59,225 nucleotides of DNA. Origin: Bacteroidia bacterium (GTDB lineage: Bacteria > Bacteroidota > Bacteroidia > UKL13-3). The translations under genes and the position numbers were made by a program. Location of the stretch: positions 1-59,225 of the forward strand of contig JALONK010000019.1 of assembly GCA_025454975.1 (NCBI GenBank), written 5' to 3'. Shown here in pieces: positions 43,542 through 52,843 of the stretch. Each line of letters opens with the position of its first letter. The stretch's first letter is position 1. Under the pieces are notes generated by a model. The model had not been told where the DNA came from and made no database searches. It saw only the letters and a program-made list of their open reading frames with translations.

Positions 43542-44948
43542 CTATTTTTTCTTTTCAGTTTTTTCTTCGCTTTTTTCTTCAGATGATGTTTTGGCAGATT
43601 TGCTGTCGCTTTCATCCATTTTACTAATTTTCTCGATCATGTCAGGTGGGAAGCCATTAAATTGACGCCACAATTCATAACCTAACAATACATTATTTAA
43701 CATCGCCCATCCATATACTCCTCCACCTGCACGTATAAGTTCAGGCCAAGGTTCATCGTTAGGGTCTGGAGTAATTAAAACCCTAAACTTTCCATTTTTA
43801 CTATTTACTCGATCAATAACTCTTACAACACCACCAAACGTACCAACACTAACATTACTCCAACCGCTAAACACAATAGCCGGCCAACCGTCAAATTGCA
43901 AACGAACCTTAACACCATCCTTCAATAAGGGGATATCAACAGTATTTACATACAATTCAACCGCCATTTGTGCTTTATCGGGCATAATCGTAACCACTTC
44001 TTCGCCATCTTTGATATTTTCACCAACACCTGCTCTCAGTGCTTTAACTATATATCCATCTTGGGGCGCCTTAATGGCATACATGCCACTTCTTACCTTA
44101 AGATTGCTGAAGTCAATCTGCATTTTTGAAACGTCGGCTTGTGATTCAAAAACTTCTGCGGCTGTTTCATTCAAGGTTGATTCGGCTTTAGAGATTTTAT
44201 CGAGATATTCAGCTTCAATGCCATTAAGTTCAATTTCTGCATTGATTAATTCATTTTGTGCAGTATTAAATTTGTTCTCGGCAGAAATAAGTTTCGCTTG
44301 CGCTTCTTGATTTTTATTAGTTCTGTTTTGTAATTCTGTTAAACTGGCCAAACCCTTATTAAACAACTCTTCAAGTCGTTTAAACTGATCCTCTGCAAGG
44401 CGTTGATTTACGCGAGCTGCCTCATATTCTGCTTTTTCTCCGGCCACCTTAAAGCGCATTTGTTTAACCTTGTTTCTAGCTTGAGCCAACTTAAACTTTA
44501 AACCACTTTTTAGCGCTTCAATTTGCTTTTGTAACGCAATTATTTTTTCTCTTTTTGACCCAATTGATTCTTGTTTACTTTTTATCTGATCATCTGTTCT
44601 TGATAATAATTGTGGATCAAGGTATTTTTCTTTTACCTCGGATATTAATAATAAGGTATCACCTTTCTTAACAAATGCACCTTCCCTGATATGCCATTTT
44701 TCTATTCGGCCTGCAATTATACTTGGCACTGATTGCGGCCTATCCTGAGGAGTAAAAGGTGTAACTTTACCATAGCCTTGAATATTTTGTTGCCATGGCA
44801 AAAACAACATGGCCAATAAAGCAATTAATACACCTGTCATCCATTTTCGAATGATGCTGTAGCGTTTAGGAGTATTCACAAGTTGTGAAGCATACAACTT
44901 GTTCATATTTGTTTTGTCTTTGATATTATTTTCTGACAGGTTTAACAT
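43542..44948 (-). CDS. HlyD-family periplasmic adaptor
   Basis: A 468-aa membrane fusion protein. One N-terminal transmembrane helix (about 34-52, WMTGVLIALLAMLFLPW) is followed by a biotinyl-lipoyl half-motif GRIEKWHIREGAFVKKGD. A long alpha-helical hairpin (about 110-290) comes next, then the second lipoyl half IKAPQDGYIVKALRAGVGE and a beta-barrel. The C-terminus is a Lys/Glu/Ser-rich tail. It bridges the ABC protein and the TolC channel; all three genes are in one operon with 3-7 bp gaps. Confidence 0.92.
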   Translation of the reverse strand: MLNLSENNIKDKTNMNKLYASQLVNTPKRYSIIRKWMTGVLIALLAMLFLPWQQNIQGYGKVTPFTPQDRPQSVPSIIAGRIEKWHIREGAFVKKGDTLLLISEVKEKYLDPQLLSRTDDQIKSKQESIGSKREKIIALQKQIEALKSGLKFKLAQARNKVKQMRFKVAGEKAEYEAARVNQRLAEDQFKRLEELFNKGLASLTELQNRTNKNQEAQAKLISAENKFNTAQNELINAEIELNGIEAEYLDKISKAESTLNETAAEVFESQADVSKMQIDFSNLKVRSGMYAIKAPQDGYIVKALRAGVGENIKDGEEVVTIMPDKAQMAVELYVNTVDIPLLKDGVKVRLQFDGWPAIVFSGWSNVSVGTFGGVVRVIDRVNSKNGKFRVLITPDPNDEPWPELIRAGGGVYGWAMLNNVLLGYELWRQFNGFPPDMIEKISKMDESDSKSAKTSSEEKSEEKTEKKK

Positions 44949-44955
44949 GTGTTAT

Positions 44956-47154
44956 TTAAATAAAACCTTTATTAACTAAATCATTATAAGTACCTGAAGC
45001 AATAATTTTTCCTTCTTGCATCACAAGCACCGTATCACATTTTTCCATGATAATACGCTCGTTACTCACAATTAATAATGCACAAGTATGATGCCCGTTT
45101 AATAGTTGATTCATGATAAATTCTTTTTCACTTTGTTCGGCATTGGTAAAAAACTCATCAATCAAAAGTAACTTAGGCTTTTCAGCAAAACTTCTGGCTA
45201 ATAATAATTTTTGTTTGTTGCTTTTTGACAGAAAAGTACCGCCTGCTTCTAATGGTGTAAAAATCCCCTTTTCAAGCGACTGAATAAATTGGGTTAAACC
45301 TGCTTGTTCAATTGCTGCTTGAATATCTTGCAAAGTAATTCCGGTTCGATTTAGCGAAATGTTCTCTTCAATGGTTCCTTCAAAAATATCCTGGTCGCTT
45401 AAGTTATCAGCAATAATTGAACGATATGAATTAAGGTTGATTTGTTTAAGCGGTAAATCATTTACAATAATTTTTCCTTCATACTGATGCAGTAAACCGG
45501 CAACAATTTTCATTAGAGTTGACTTGCCCGAGCCATTATAACCAGTAATACAAAGTTTCTCTCCTTCGTGAATAGTTAAATTTACATCCTGTAATATTGG
45601 TTTTTTAGCTCCATCGTATTTATAGCTAAGTCTTGATAACTTAATATTAAAGTTATTTTTAATGTTTAGGTCATATAAATAAACGCCATTGTCTCTTTCT
45701 AACTCCAAATCGGTAATGTGTCCAACTTTATCAGCAGCGGTTATTACATCATATACATTTTCTAAAGTTGAAATAAGCTTTTCAACCGATGATAATACAA
45801 GTAATATAATTACTTCGGCAGCTACAAATTGTCCAAGATTAATTTGACGTTCAACTACCAATACCCCACCTAAAACAAGTAAGCCGGCAGTAATGAAAGT
45901 TTTAAATGCAATAATGGCTTTAAACTGTTTTACTAATACTTTAAAGTGACTCTGGCGATATTTTAAATAATTAGATAAAAGTTTATCCATTTTCTGCATT
46001 GGCAAAGGAGTGTTGCCTGCTTGCTTAAACGTGGTTAACGTCCTTGCCATTTCTTCAATCCAATAAGCAACTTTATATTTGTATTTACTTGAATTAATAT
46101 CGGTTTCCATGGCTTTTTTTCCGGTGAAATAGAATACCAGAAAAATAAAGAAGGTGATAAATAAGCCTAAGAAAATGAATAATGGATGATAGAAGGAAAG
46201 TAAAATCAACCCAAAAAGAATTTGAATACCTGCTGTACTTAAATCAATTAATATCTTGGGTAATGATTTTTGAATAGTAAGTACATCAAAAAAGCGGTTC
46301 ATTAATTCTGGAGCATACGACTGCCCAAGTCCTTCTATTTTTAACCTGGGTATTCGATAAGTAAATTCAACTGCTGCTTTAGCAAAAATCCTTTGCTGCA
46401 AAACTTCCACCACGCTTAATTGCAAAACTTGAATCCACCCACTTATAATAGTAGCTGCAATCACAAGTAGCATCAATACAATTACAGAATTTAAAAACAA
46501 CCCGCCGGAAATCAAACCAATAATGGCCTGTATGCCCAAAGGCAAGGCCAGGCTCACCAAGCCCATCATAATTGCATAAAAGTAAATATAACTGATGTCT
46601 TGCTTTTCTTCACGTAACAATCGAAAAATACGTTTGATGGGCGAGGCATGTTCGTTGTGTTCATTAATCAATAAAGAGGGGACAGGATAGCCGCTATAAA
46701 AGATTATATGATTATCGGGAGCATCCAGTGCTTGCTGAAATTGACCAAGTAAGTTTTCCTTTTTAAGACTTCCAATGGTATGTAAAAGTTCAAAAAGTTC
46801 GTCTACTGTTATTTTTTTATCAGCTTCATTTGCTTTTTGAATAATAAAGTGGTCTTTTTCGCCGGCACAAACAATTGCGGCAGAAATAGAATTATTATTT
46901 TTAATAAAAAACAACAGCGGATGAGTGAGCACCCCTAGTTCAGTTCTTAAGCCTGCTTCATCCAAGTGGTGTAATGTAAAAATAAACTTGGATGCATCAG
47001 CCATCTCATTCAGTACATCACTAAATTCCTGCAAATTGGATGCACTTTCTCCCGAATAACGTTTATTTTTCTCTTGAAAAACAAATTCATCAAATGGAGT
47101 TTTTGATGCTTTTAAAAATAATTTTAAGGTATCTTTTATCTGAATAAAATTCAT
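44956..47154 (-). CDS. Type I exporter ABC protein with degenerate ATPase motifs
   Basis: A 732-aa half-transporter of the HlyB/LapB class. Residues 1-165 form an N-terminal domain that does not show a C39 peptidase Cys motif. Six transmembrane segments (about 188-455) follow, then the ATPase domain. Walker A is intact (GYNGSGKST, 538-546) and Walker B has IDE (665-667). The signature LSGGQ is LSKSN (642-646), the Q-loop Gln position is Ser, and the H-loop His is replaced in IVSNE (about 697-698). A homodimer would therefore have two altered ATP sites. With HlyD and TolC genes it forms a complete exporter. Substrate unknown. Confidence 0.85.
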   Translation of the reverse strand: MNFIQIKDTLKLFLKASKTPFDEFVFQEKNKRYSGESASNLQEFSDVLNEMADASKFIFTLHHLDEAGLRTELGVLTHPLLFFIKNNNSISAAIVCAGEKDHFIIQKANEADKKITVDELFELLHTIGSLKKENLLGQFQQALDAPDNHIIFYSGYPVPSLLINEHNEHASPIKRIFRLLREEKQDISYIYFYAIMMGLVSLALPLGIQAIIGLISGGLFLNSVIVLMLLVIAATIISGWIQVLQLSVVEVLQQRIFAKAAVEFTYRIPRLKIEGLGQSYAPELMNRFFDVLTIQKSLPKILIDLSTAGIQILFGLILLSFYHPLFIFLGLFITFFIFLVFYFTGKKAMETDINSSKYKYKVAYWIEEMARTLTTFKQAGNTPLPMQKMDKLLSNYLKYRQSHFKVLVKQFKAIIAFKTFITAGLLVLGGVLVVERQINLGQFVAAEVIILLVLSSVEKLISTLENVYDVITAADKVGHITDLELERDNGVYLYDLNIKNNFNIKLSRLSYKYDGAKKPILQDVNLTIHEGEKLCITGYNGSGKSTLMKIVAGLLHQYEGKIIVNDLPLKQINLNSYRSIIADNLSDQDIFEGTIEENISLNRTGITLQDIQAAIEQAGLTQFIQSLEKGIFTPLEAGGTFLSKSNKQKLLLARSFAEKPKLLLIDEFFTNAEQSEKEFIMNQLLNGHHTCALLIVSNERIIMEKCDTVLVMQEGKIIASGTYNDLVNKGFI

Positions 47155-47301
47155 CAGTGCTTATTAACAGTAAACCAAACGATTTTGTTTAATTGCGTTT
47201 TAACAATCAGGCCGCAAAATAACAAAATAAATCAGAAATATGAGATTAGTCATTGGTTAACAAATATTTATTTTTCCGTTTTTTCAAGTAGGGATTATCT
47301 G

Positions 47302-47309
47302 TATTTTTG
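47302..47309 (+). promoter_or_regulatory. -7 promoter element for pckA
   Basis: TATTTTTG, exact TAnnTTTG, 30 bp before the ATG at 47339. No clear -33 TTG. Confidence 0.45.
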
Positions 47310-47338
47310 TCGCCTATACCTAATAGAACAACCTAAAT

Positions 47339-48934
47339 ATGACAACCAATTCAATAATTGAAACCATCCTGCAACATGCAGGCGAATCATTTATTAACCT
47401 AACACCAGCGCAACTTGTAGAGCACGCGGTGAAAAACGGTGAAGGTGTTTTAACTGATACCGGAGCTTTAATGGCTGATACGGGCGAATTTACCGGTCGT
47501 TCTCCTAAAGATAAGTTCTCGGTGTGCGATACCAAAACCGAACAAACAGTTTGGTGGGGCGATGTAAACCAAAAGTTCGACCCGGCAAAATTTGAGTCGT
47601 TGCTAAACAAAGTAATCAAGTATTACGAAGGCAAGAAAATTTATGTGCGAGATGCATACGCATGTGCTGATCCTCGTTACCGATTAAATATTCGCGTAAT
47701 TAACGAAACAGCATACCACAATTTATTTTGTAATAACTTGTTTTTGCGACCTACATCTGATGAGTTAAAAGGATTTACTCCCGAGTGGTTAATCCTAAAT
47801 GCACCCGGCTTTAAAGCAGTAGCAGCGGAGGATGGCACCCGTCAACATAATTTTTCTATAATTGACTTCAGTAGAAAGATTATATTAATAGGCGGATCGG
47901 GTTACACCGGTGAAATGAAAAAAGGTATTTTTACCGTGTTAAATTACATCTTACCTGAAGAAAAAGGTGTATTATCTATGCACTGTTCTGCTAATATTGG
48001 AAAGAATGGTGATACTGCTATTTTCTTTGGATTGTCTGGTACCGGCAAAACTACCTTATCGGCTGATCCTGACCGTAAACTGATTGGAGACGATGAACAT
48101 GGATGGGCAGATGATTCTGTTTTTAATTTTGAAGGCGGTTGTTATGCGAAATGTGTTGATTTAACACAAGAGAAAGAACCGCAAATTTTTAATGCTATTA
48201 AATTTGGTTCATTAGCCGAAAATACAAGATTTATTCCCGGAACATCAACCATTGATTATACTAATATTTCAGTTACAGAAAATACCCGTGCTGCATATCC
48301 AATCCATTTGATTAATAACATCGCTGTTCCTTCTGTTGGTGGAGCACCTGAAAATATTTTCTTCTTAACTGCTGACGCATTCGGAGTATTGCCTCCAATT
48401 TCTAAATTGAGTGTTGGACAGGCTATGTACAGCTTTATTAGTGGTTATACTGCAAAAGTTGCAGGAACAGAGGCCGGAGTAACTGAGCCGCAAGCTACAT
48501 TCTCTGCTTGTTTTGGTAAAGCATTTTTACCGCTTCATCCGGGCAAATATGCCAAAATGTTAGGTGATAAATTAAAAGCAAATCCGAATATCAATGTTTG
48601 GTTAATAAATACCGGCTGGACCGGTGGTGCTTATGGCGTTGGTTCACGTATGAAATTATCATATACACGTGCTATGATTACCGCTGCTTTAAATGGCGAT
48701 TTAAAACAAGTAGAATTTGAAGCACATCCAGTGTTTGGCTATCAAATGCCTAAATCATGCCCTAATGTTCCAACCGAGTTGCTAAATCCACGCAACACAT
48801 GGTCGGATAAATCTGCTTATGACGCTCAAGCTAATAAGTTGGCCAATATGTTTGTTAAAAATTTCGAACAATTTGCAGCCGGTGTTGATGCTGAAATTCT
48901 TGATGCGGCTCCAAAAGCAACCTTAAACGCATAA
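47339..48934 (+). CDS. pckA: Phosphoenolpyruvate carboxykinase (ATP)
   Basis: A 531-aa ATP-type PEPCK that converts oxaloacetate and ATP to PEP, CO2 and ADP, the first step of gluconeogenesis. Motifs: LMADTGEFTGRSPKDKFSV (oxaloacetate/Arg site), the PEPCK kinase-1a P-loop GLSGTGKTTLSADP, kinase-2 IGDDEHGW, and NVWLINTGWTGG plus GSRMKLSYTRAM near the C-terminus. Length is as in bacterial PckA. Monocistronic with promoter and strong terminator. Confidence 0.97.
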   Translation: MTTNSIIETILQHAGESFINLTPAQLVEHAVKNGEGVLTDTGALMADTGEFTGRSPKDKFSVCDTKTEQTVWWGDVNQKFDPAKFESLLNKVIKYYEGKKIYVRDAYACADPRYRLNIRVINETAYHNLFCNNLFLRPTSDELKGFTPEWLILNAPGFKAVAAEDGTRQHNFSIIDFSRKIILIGGSGYTGEMKKGIFTVLNYILPEEKGVLSMHCSANIGKNGDTAIFFGLSGTGKTTLSADPDRKLIGDDEHGWADDSVFNFEGGCYAKCVDLTQEKEPQIFNAIKFGSLAENTRFIPGTSTIDYTNISVTENTRAAYPIHLINNIAVPSVGGAPENIFFLTADAFGVLPPISKLSVGQAMYSFISGYTAKVAGTEAGVTEPQATFSACFGKAFLPLHPGKYAKMLGDKLKANPNINVWLINTGWTGGAYGVGSRMKLSYTRAMITAALNGDLKQVEFEAHPVFGYQMPKSCPNVPTELLNPRNTWSDKSAYDAQANKLANMFVKNFEQFAAGVDAEILDAAPKATLNA

Positions 48935-48957
48935 TAACAATTATTTCGAATATTGCA

Positions 48958-48988
48958 GAGGCAGTCTCCAAAAAGACTGCCTCTTTTT
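48958..48988 (+). terminator. Terminator of pckA
   Basis: GAGGCAGTCT (48958-48967) pairs perfectly with AGACTGCCTC (48974-48983), followed by five T. Confidence 0.92.
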
Positions 48989-49019
48989 GTTTAATTTACA
49001 CCCAAATTAAAATATTTGA

Positions 49020-52000
49020 ATGAGTATTGATTTTAATGAATTATTTAAAACTGAACTAACTAAGCTAAATAAAGAGCAACAAGAAGCGGTGTTTACAACC
49101 GAGGGTCCGGTATTGGTAATTGCAGGTCCGGGTACAGGTAAAACCCAAATCCTTGCTGCACGTATAGCAAATATTATCAGTTTAAGTGATAATAAACCTG
49201 AAGACATTTTATGTTTAACCTATACTGATGCCGGTGCCATTGCCATGCGAAAGCGTTTATTACAATTTATTGGTCCGGATGCATATAAAGTAGAGGTGCA
49301 AACGTTTCATGCCTTTTGCAATATGGTAATTCAAGACAACCTTGATTATTTTGGCTTAAGGGGATTAGATGCCATTAGTGAGCTTGAGCAAATTCAGTTT
49401 GTGCACCAAATTATTGATGGATTTCCTGCGAATCATCCTCTAAAAAGATACACCGGTGAAGTCTATTACGAAACAAGCAAACTCATTAATTTGTATGCAC
49501 AAATGAAGCGTGAGAATTGGACAGCTTTATACTTAGAAAAACATATTGATGCATATTTAGAAGATATAAAAACAAGAGACGAATTTATTTATAAGCGCAA
49601 TTCGAAATATGGTAAGGCCGGCGAACTAAAAGTCAAGGAGTACGAACTGGAAGTTCAAAAAATGAACCAACTAAAGGCGGCAGCAGAAACCTTTGAGCAA
49701 TATCAGCAATTATTAAAAAAGCATAGCAGATATGATTTTGCAGATATGATTTTATGGGTAATCGAAGCCTTTCAACAAAAGCCTGAAATGTTAAATCATT
49801 ACCAAGAAAGATATCAATATGTTTTAGTGGATGAATATCAGGATACCAGTGGTGCTCAAAATGAAGTATTATCTTTATTGATTTCATATTGGGATAGTCC
49901 AAACGTATTTTGTGTAGGTGATGATGATCAGTCAATCTATCGTTTTCAAGGCGCTAATGTTGAAAATATACTCCTATTTAAAAAACGTTATGCTCATCAA
50001 GGGTTAACGGAAATTTCACTTGTTGAAAATTATAGAAGTACGCAAAAAATTTTAGATGCTGCAAAGGCATTAATTCAAAATAATACATTACGAATTAATC
50101 CCGATAAACATTTGCTTGCAAAAGGCGCATCAAACCAAGGCGAAACAATAGCGCCGGTAATCACTGAATATCACAATACCTATCATGAAGCTGTAGCCAT
50201 CACCAATAAAATTATTGCACTTAAAAATAATGGAGTGCAGTGCAACGAAATTGCAGTTATTTATCGAAAGCATGCTCAAGCTGAAGATATGATAAAATAT
50301 TTGCAACAGATTGGCATTGCAGTGAACACGAAAAAAAGAATTGATGTATTACATGAACCAATTATTAAAAAGTTATTGCAAATATTAAGGTATATCAGTG
50401 CCGAAAATACTAAAGTGCACTCAGGAGAGGTTTTTATCTATGAGCTGTTGCACTATGATTTTTTTGCGATTCCTCCGATTGAAATAGCTAAAGTATCTGT
50501 TCAAGTGTATTCAAAAAATTTTAACGAACGAAAAACATCTTGGCGTGAAGAAATCAAATCGGCATTAAAGAAGAAAACTGCTGATTTATTCAATCAGGAA
50601 AAAGAAGAGGGTAAGCAAATGGCTTATGCATCAAAGATAATAGAAGGATGGATTGCTGCGGGTATAAATTTAACAACGCAACAATTAATTGAGCGGGTAA
50701 TTAATGAAAGCGGGATATTGGTGCAAAGTTTAACCGGTGCCGATAAACGCATGAATATGCAGGTATTGCAAACTTTTTTTGACTTTGTGAAAAGTGAATG
50801 TGCTAAAAACCCGCGGTTACAATTAAAACATTTATTAGCATTAATTGAGTTAATGCAAAAAGAACAAGTGTCATTAGCAGTACAGTTGATATCCTTTGCC
50901 GAAGATGGTGTTAATTTTTTAACTGCACACAGTTCCAAAGGTCTTGAATTTAGCCATGTTTTTATGTTGGGATGTAATGCCAAAACGTGGGAGCAAAATA
51001 AACCTATACATGAGTATAAATTGCCGGATAACCTTTATTTAAGTGTTAATGAGCAATACCAAGAAATGGATGATACAGCCGAAAATCGTAGGTTGTTTTA
51101 TGTGGCTATGACAAGGGCAAAAAAAGAATTACATATTAGTTATGCTAAATATGATAACAATGGAAAAGACTTGGAAAAAAGTAGGTTTGTTGCTGAGTTG
51201 GAGAGTAATTCTTCATTGATATCACAATATGTTGCACTTTCGGATGATGATCTGATAACCTTTCAAGCATCAGTGTTATCGCCGGCCTATGCACCGCCGC
51301 CTTCTTCATTATTTGATAACGAATTTGTTGACGAACTTCTACAAAAATATTCATTAAGTGTTACACATTTAAACAATTATTTAAAGTGCCCAACTGCATT
51401 TTATTTTAATAACTTAATAAGGGTTCCGGCTCCATTAAGTGCTTCAATGACCTTTGGCAGTGCTGTTCATTATGCTTTAGAAATGTTATTTAGAAATATG
51501 AATGCACATCCTCTAAAACAATTTACTTCGGTTAATCAGGTTGTTAATGACTTTAAATGGTACATGAAACGATATGAAGATTCATTTGTTGAAAATGAAT
51601 ATAAACTAAGGGTTGAATACGGTGAAAACATTTTATTAGGTTTTTATGAAAAGTATATTGACGAGTGGAATAAAATAACCAGCGTTGAAAGAAGTTATAG
51701 GAATGTAGTAATGGAGGGGGTGCCATTAAATGGTAAGTTAGATAAAATTGAATTTGATGGAAGTCATGCGAACGTTGTTGATTATAAGACCGGACAATAC
51801 GAAAAAGCTAAATCAAAATTTTTACCACCTCAACCCGAAAAAGTAGAAAAATCCGTAGCAGCAAATAAGCCTGTTAAATTTGAAGATGAATATGGGGGTG
51901 ATTATTGGCGTCAGGCTGTGTTTTATAAAATATTGATTGACCATGATAAGCATACATCATGGCAAATGCAAAGTGCTGAGTTTGATTTTGTGGAACCCGA

Positions 52001-52229
52001 TAAACAGACTAGCGATTATATCAAGCATAGGGTGCATATTAACCACAACGATATTGCAATTGTTAAACAACAGATTATTACGGCATACAGCAATATAAAG
52101 GCAAAGAAATTTAATAACGGCTGTGGCGACGAAAACTGTACTTGGTGTAGCTTTGTAAATACTTATTATGCCGGAACTAATGAATTAAGTATAAACTTAA
52201 GTGATACAGTAAATGACGAGGATGTTTAA
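49020..52229 (+). CDS. UvrD/AddA-type helicase fused to a PD-(D/E)XK nuclease with Fe-S staple
   Basis: A 1069-aa SF1A helicase-nuclease. Helicase motifs: Q-motif LNKEQQEAVF, Walker A AGPGTGKTQ, Ia TYTDAGA, II LVDEYQDT, III GDDDQSIYRFQGA, IV ENYRS, V TAHSSKGLEFSHV, VI RRLFYVAMTRAKKEL. The C-terminal nuclease has LDKIEF (Asp908) and VVDYKTG (Asp921, Lys923). Cys790 (YLKCPTAFYF) and Cys1035, 1040, 1043 (CGDENCTWC) are spaced like the Fe-S staple of AddB-type nucleases. It probably resects or processes DNA ends, alone or with a partner. No addB or recC-like gene is beside it. Confidence 0.92.
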   Translation: MSIDFNELFKTELTKLNKEQQEAVFTTEGPVLVIAGPGTGKTQILAARIANIISLSDNKPEDILCLTYTDAGAIAMRKRLLQFIGPDAYKVEVQTFHAFCNMVIQDNLDYFGLRGLDAISELEQIQFVHQIIDGFPANHPLKRYTGEVYYETSKLINLYAQMKRENWTALYLEKHIDAYLEDIKTRDEFIYKRNSKYGKAGELKVKEYELEVQKMNQLKAAAETFEQYQQLLKKHSRYDFADMILWVIEAFQQKPEMLNHYQERYQYVLVDEYQDTSGAQNEVLSLLISYWDSPNVFCVGDDDQSIYRFQGANVENILLFKKRYAHQGLTEISLVENYRSTQKILDAAKALIQNNTLRINPDKHLLAKGASNQGETIAPVITEYHNTYHEAVAITNKIIALKNNGVQCNEIAVIYRKHAQAEDMIKYLQQIGIAVNTKKRIDVLHEPIIKKLLQILRYISAENTKVHSGEVFIYELLHYDFFAIPPIEIAKVSVQVYSKNFNERKTSWREEIKSALKKKTADLFNQEKEEGKQMAYASKIIEGWIAAGINLTTQQLIERVINESGILVQSLTGADKRMNMQVLQTFFDFVKSECAKNPRLQLKHLLALIELMQKEQVSLAVQLISFAEDGVNFLTAHSSKGLEFSHVFMLGCNAKTWEQNKPIHEYKLPDNLYLSVNEQYQEMDDTAENRRLFYVAMTRAKKELHISYAKYDNNGKDLEKSRFVAELESNSSLISQYVALSDDDLITFQASVLSPAYAPPPSSLFDNEFVDELLQKYSLSVTHLNNYLKCPTAFYFNNLIRVPAPLSASMTFGSAVHYALEMLFRNMNAHPLKQFTSVNQVVNDFKWYMKRYEDSFVENEYKLRVEYGENILLGFYEKYIDEWNKITSVERSYRNVVMEGVPLNGKLDKIEFDGSHANVVDYKTGQYEKAKSKFLPPQPEKVEKSVAANKPVKFEDEYGGDYWRQAVFYKILIDHDKHTSWQMQSAEFDFVEPDKQTSDYIKHRVHINHNDIAIVKQQIITAYSNIKAKKFNNGCGDENCTWCSFVNTYYAGTNELSINLSDTVNDEDV

Positions 52230-52297
52230 TTTTCCATAAAACTTTTGAGGCTACTACTTGAAAAGTATTCCTCTCAGCTATTATTAAATTAAATTTT

Positions 52298-52672
52298 TTA
52301 CGCTACAAAATCAGCAAAGTCTCTTTCTATTTCAATGAATGCATCGGTGCTTTCAATAAGACCAATTTTGATAAGGGCATATGCTGTTTCAGTTTTTTTT
52401 CTAAGGTCAGGGCTTGGGTTGTCAACTAATTGTTCAATATCATTCACATAAACATGCATCATCAATTCGAGGTGATTAATTTTATCGGTCAACTCCCTGA
52501 TTTTATTAAAGAGAATTTTTTGTTTTTTTGAAAACTTCCTGTTGTAGAATGTTGGTGTGAAATCTAATAAATCAGTAGAAATTAATTTAATTTCTCTTTT
52601 GTAAACATGTATAACATGAAGCCATTTATCATGTTTAACATCAATGATGGGGTATTGTAAAAGGGTAAGCAT
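52298..52672 (-). CDS. Hypothetical helical protein
   Basis: A 124-aa soluble, charged, mainly helical protein without signal peptide. The N-terminus has VKHDKWLHVIHVYKREIKL, then a long coiled-coil-like stretch with KKQKILFNKIRELTDKINHL. It contains no motif I recognise. It is isolated between two convergent/divergent genes. The ORF ends in a normal TAA-type stop and has codon use like its neighbours, so it is probably real. Confidence 0.6.
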   Translation of the reverse strand: MLTLLQYPIIDVKHDKWLHVIHVYKREIKLISTDLLDFTPTFYNRKFSKKQKILFNKIRELTDKINHLELMMHVYVNDIEQLVDNPSPDLRKKTETAYALIKIGLIESTDAFIEIERDFADFVA

Positions 52673-52814
52673 ATTGGTTCAATCGTATTGGAAACTAATA
52701 TATTATATGCTAAATACCAAACACTTTAATACAATTTAATTTGAAAGTAGGTTTAAGTTAACACCATAAATCTCAAATTGACAAATATCTTAACACACCA
52801 TAATTGAAAACCTA

Positions 52815-52822
52815 TATTTTTG
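52815..52822 (+). promoter_or_regulatory. -7 promoter element for fumC
   Basis: TATTTTTG is an exact TAnnTTTG. It ends 21 bp before the ATG at 52844 and overlaps the alternative TTG start at 52820, arguing against that start. No clear -33 at the expected distance. Confidence 0.5.
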
Positions 52823-52843
52823 CCGACTGTTAATATAAGTACA

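Noticed and set aside
52778-52822. TTGACA as the -33 element of the fumC promoter
   Set aside because: It is about 31 bp from the TAnnTTTG box, too far for the usual 19-21 bp spacing.
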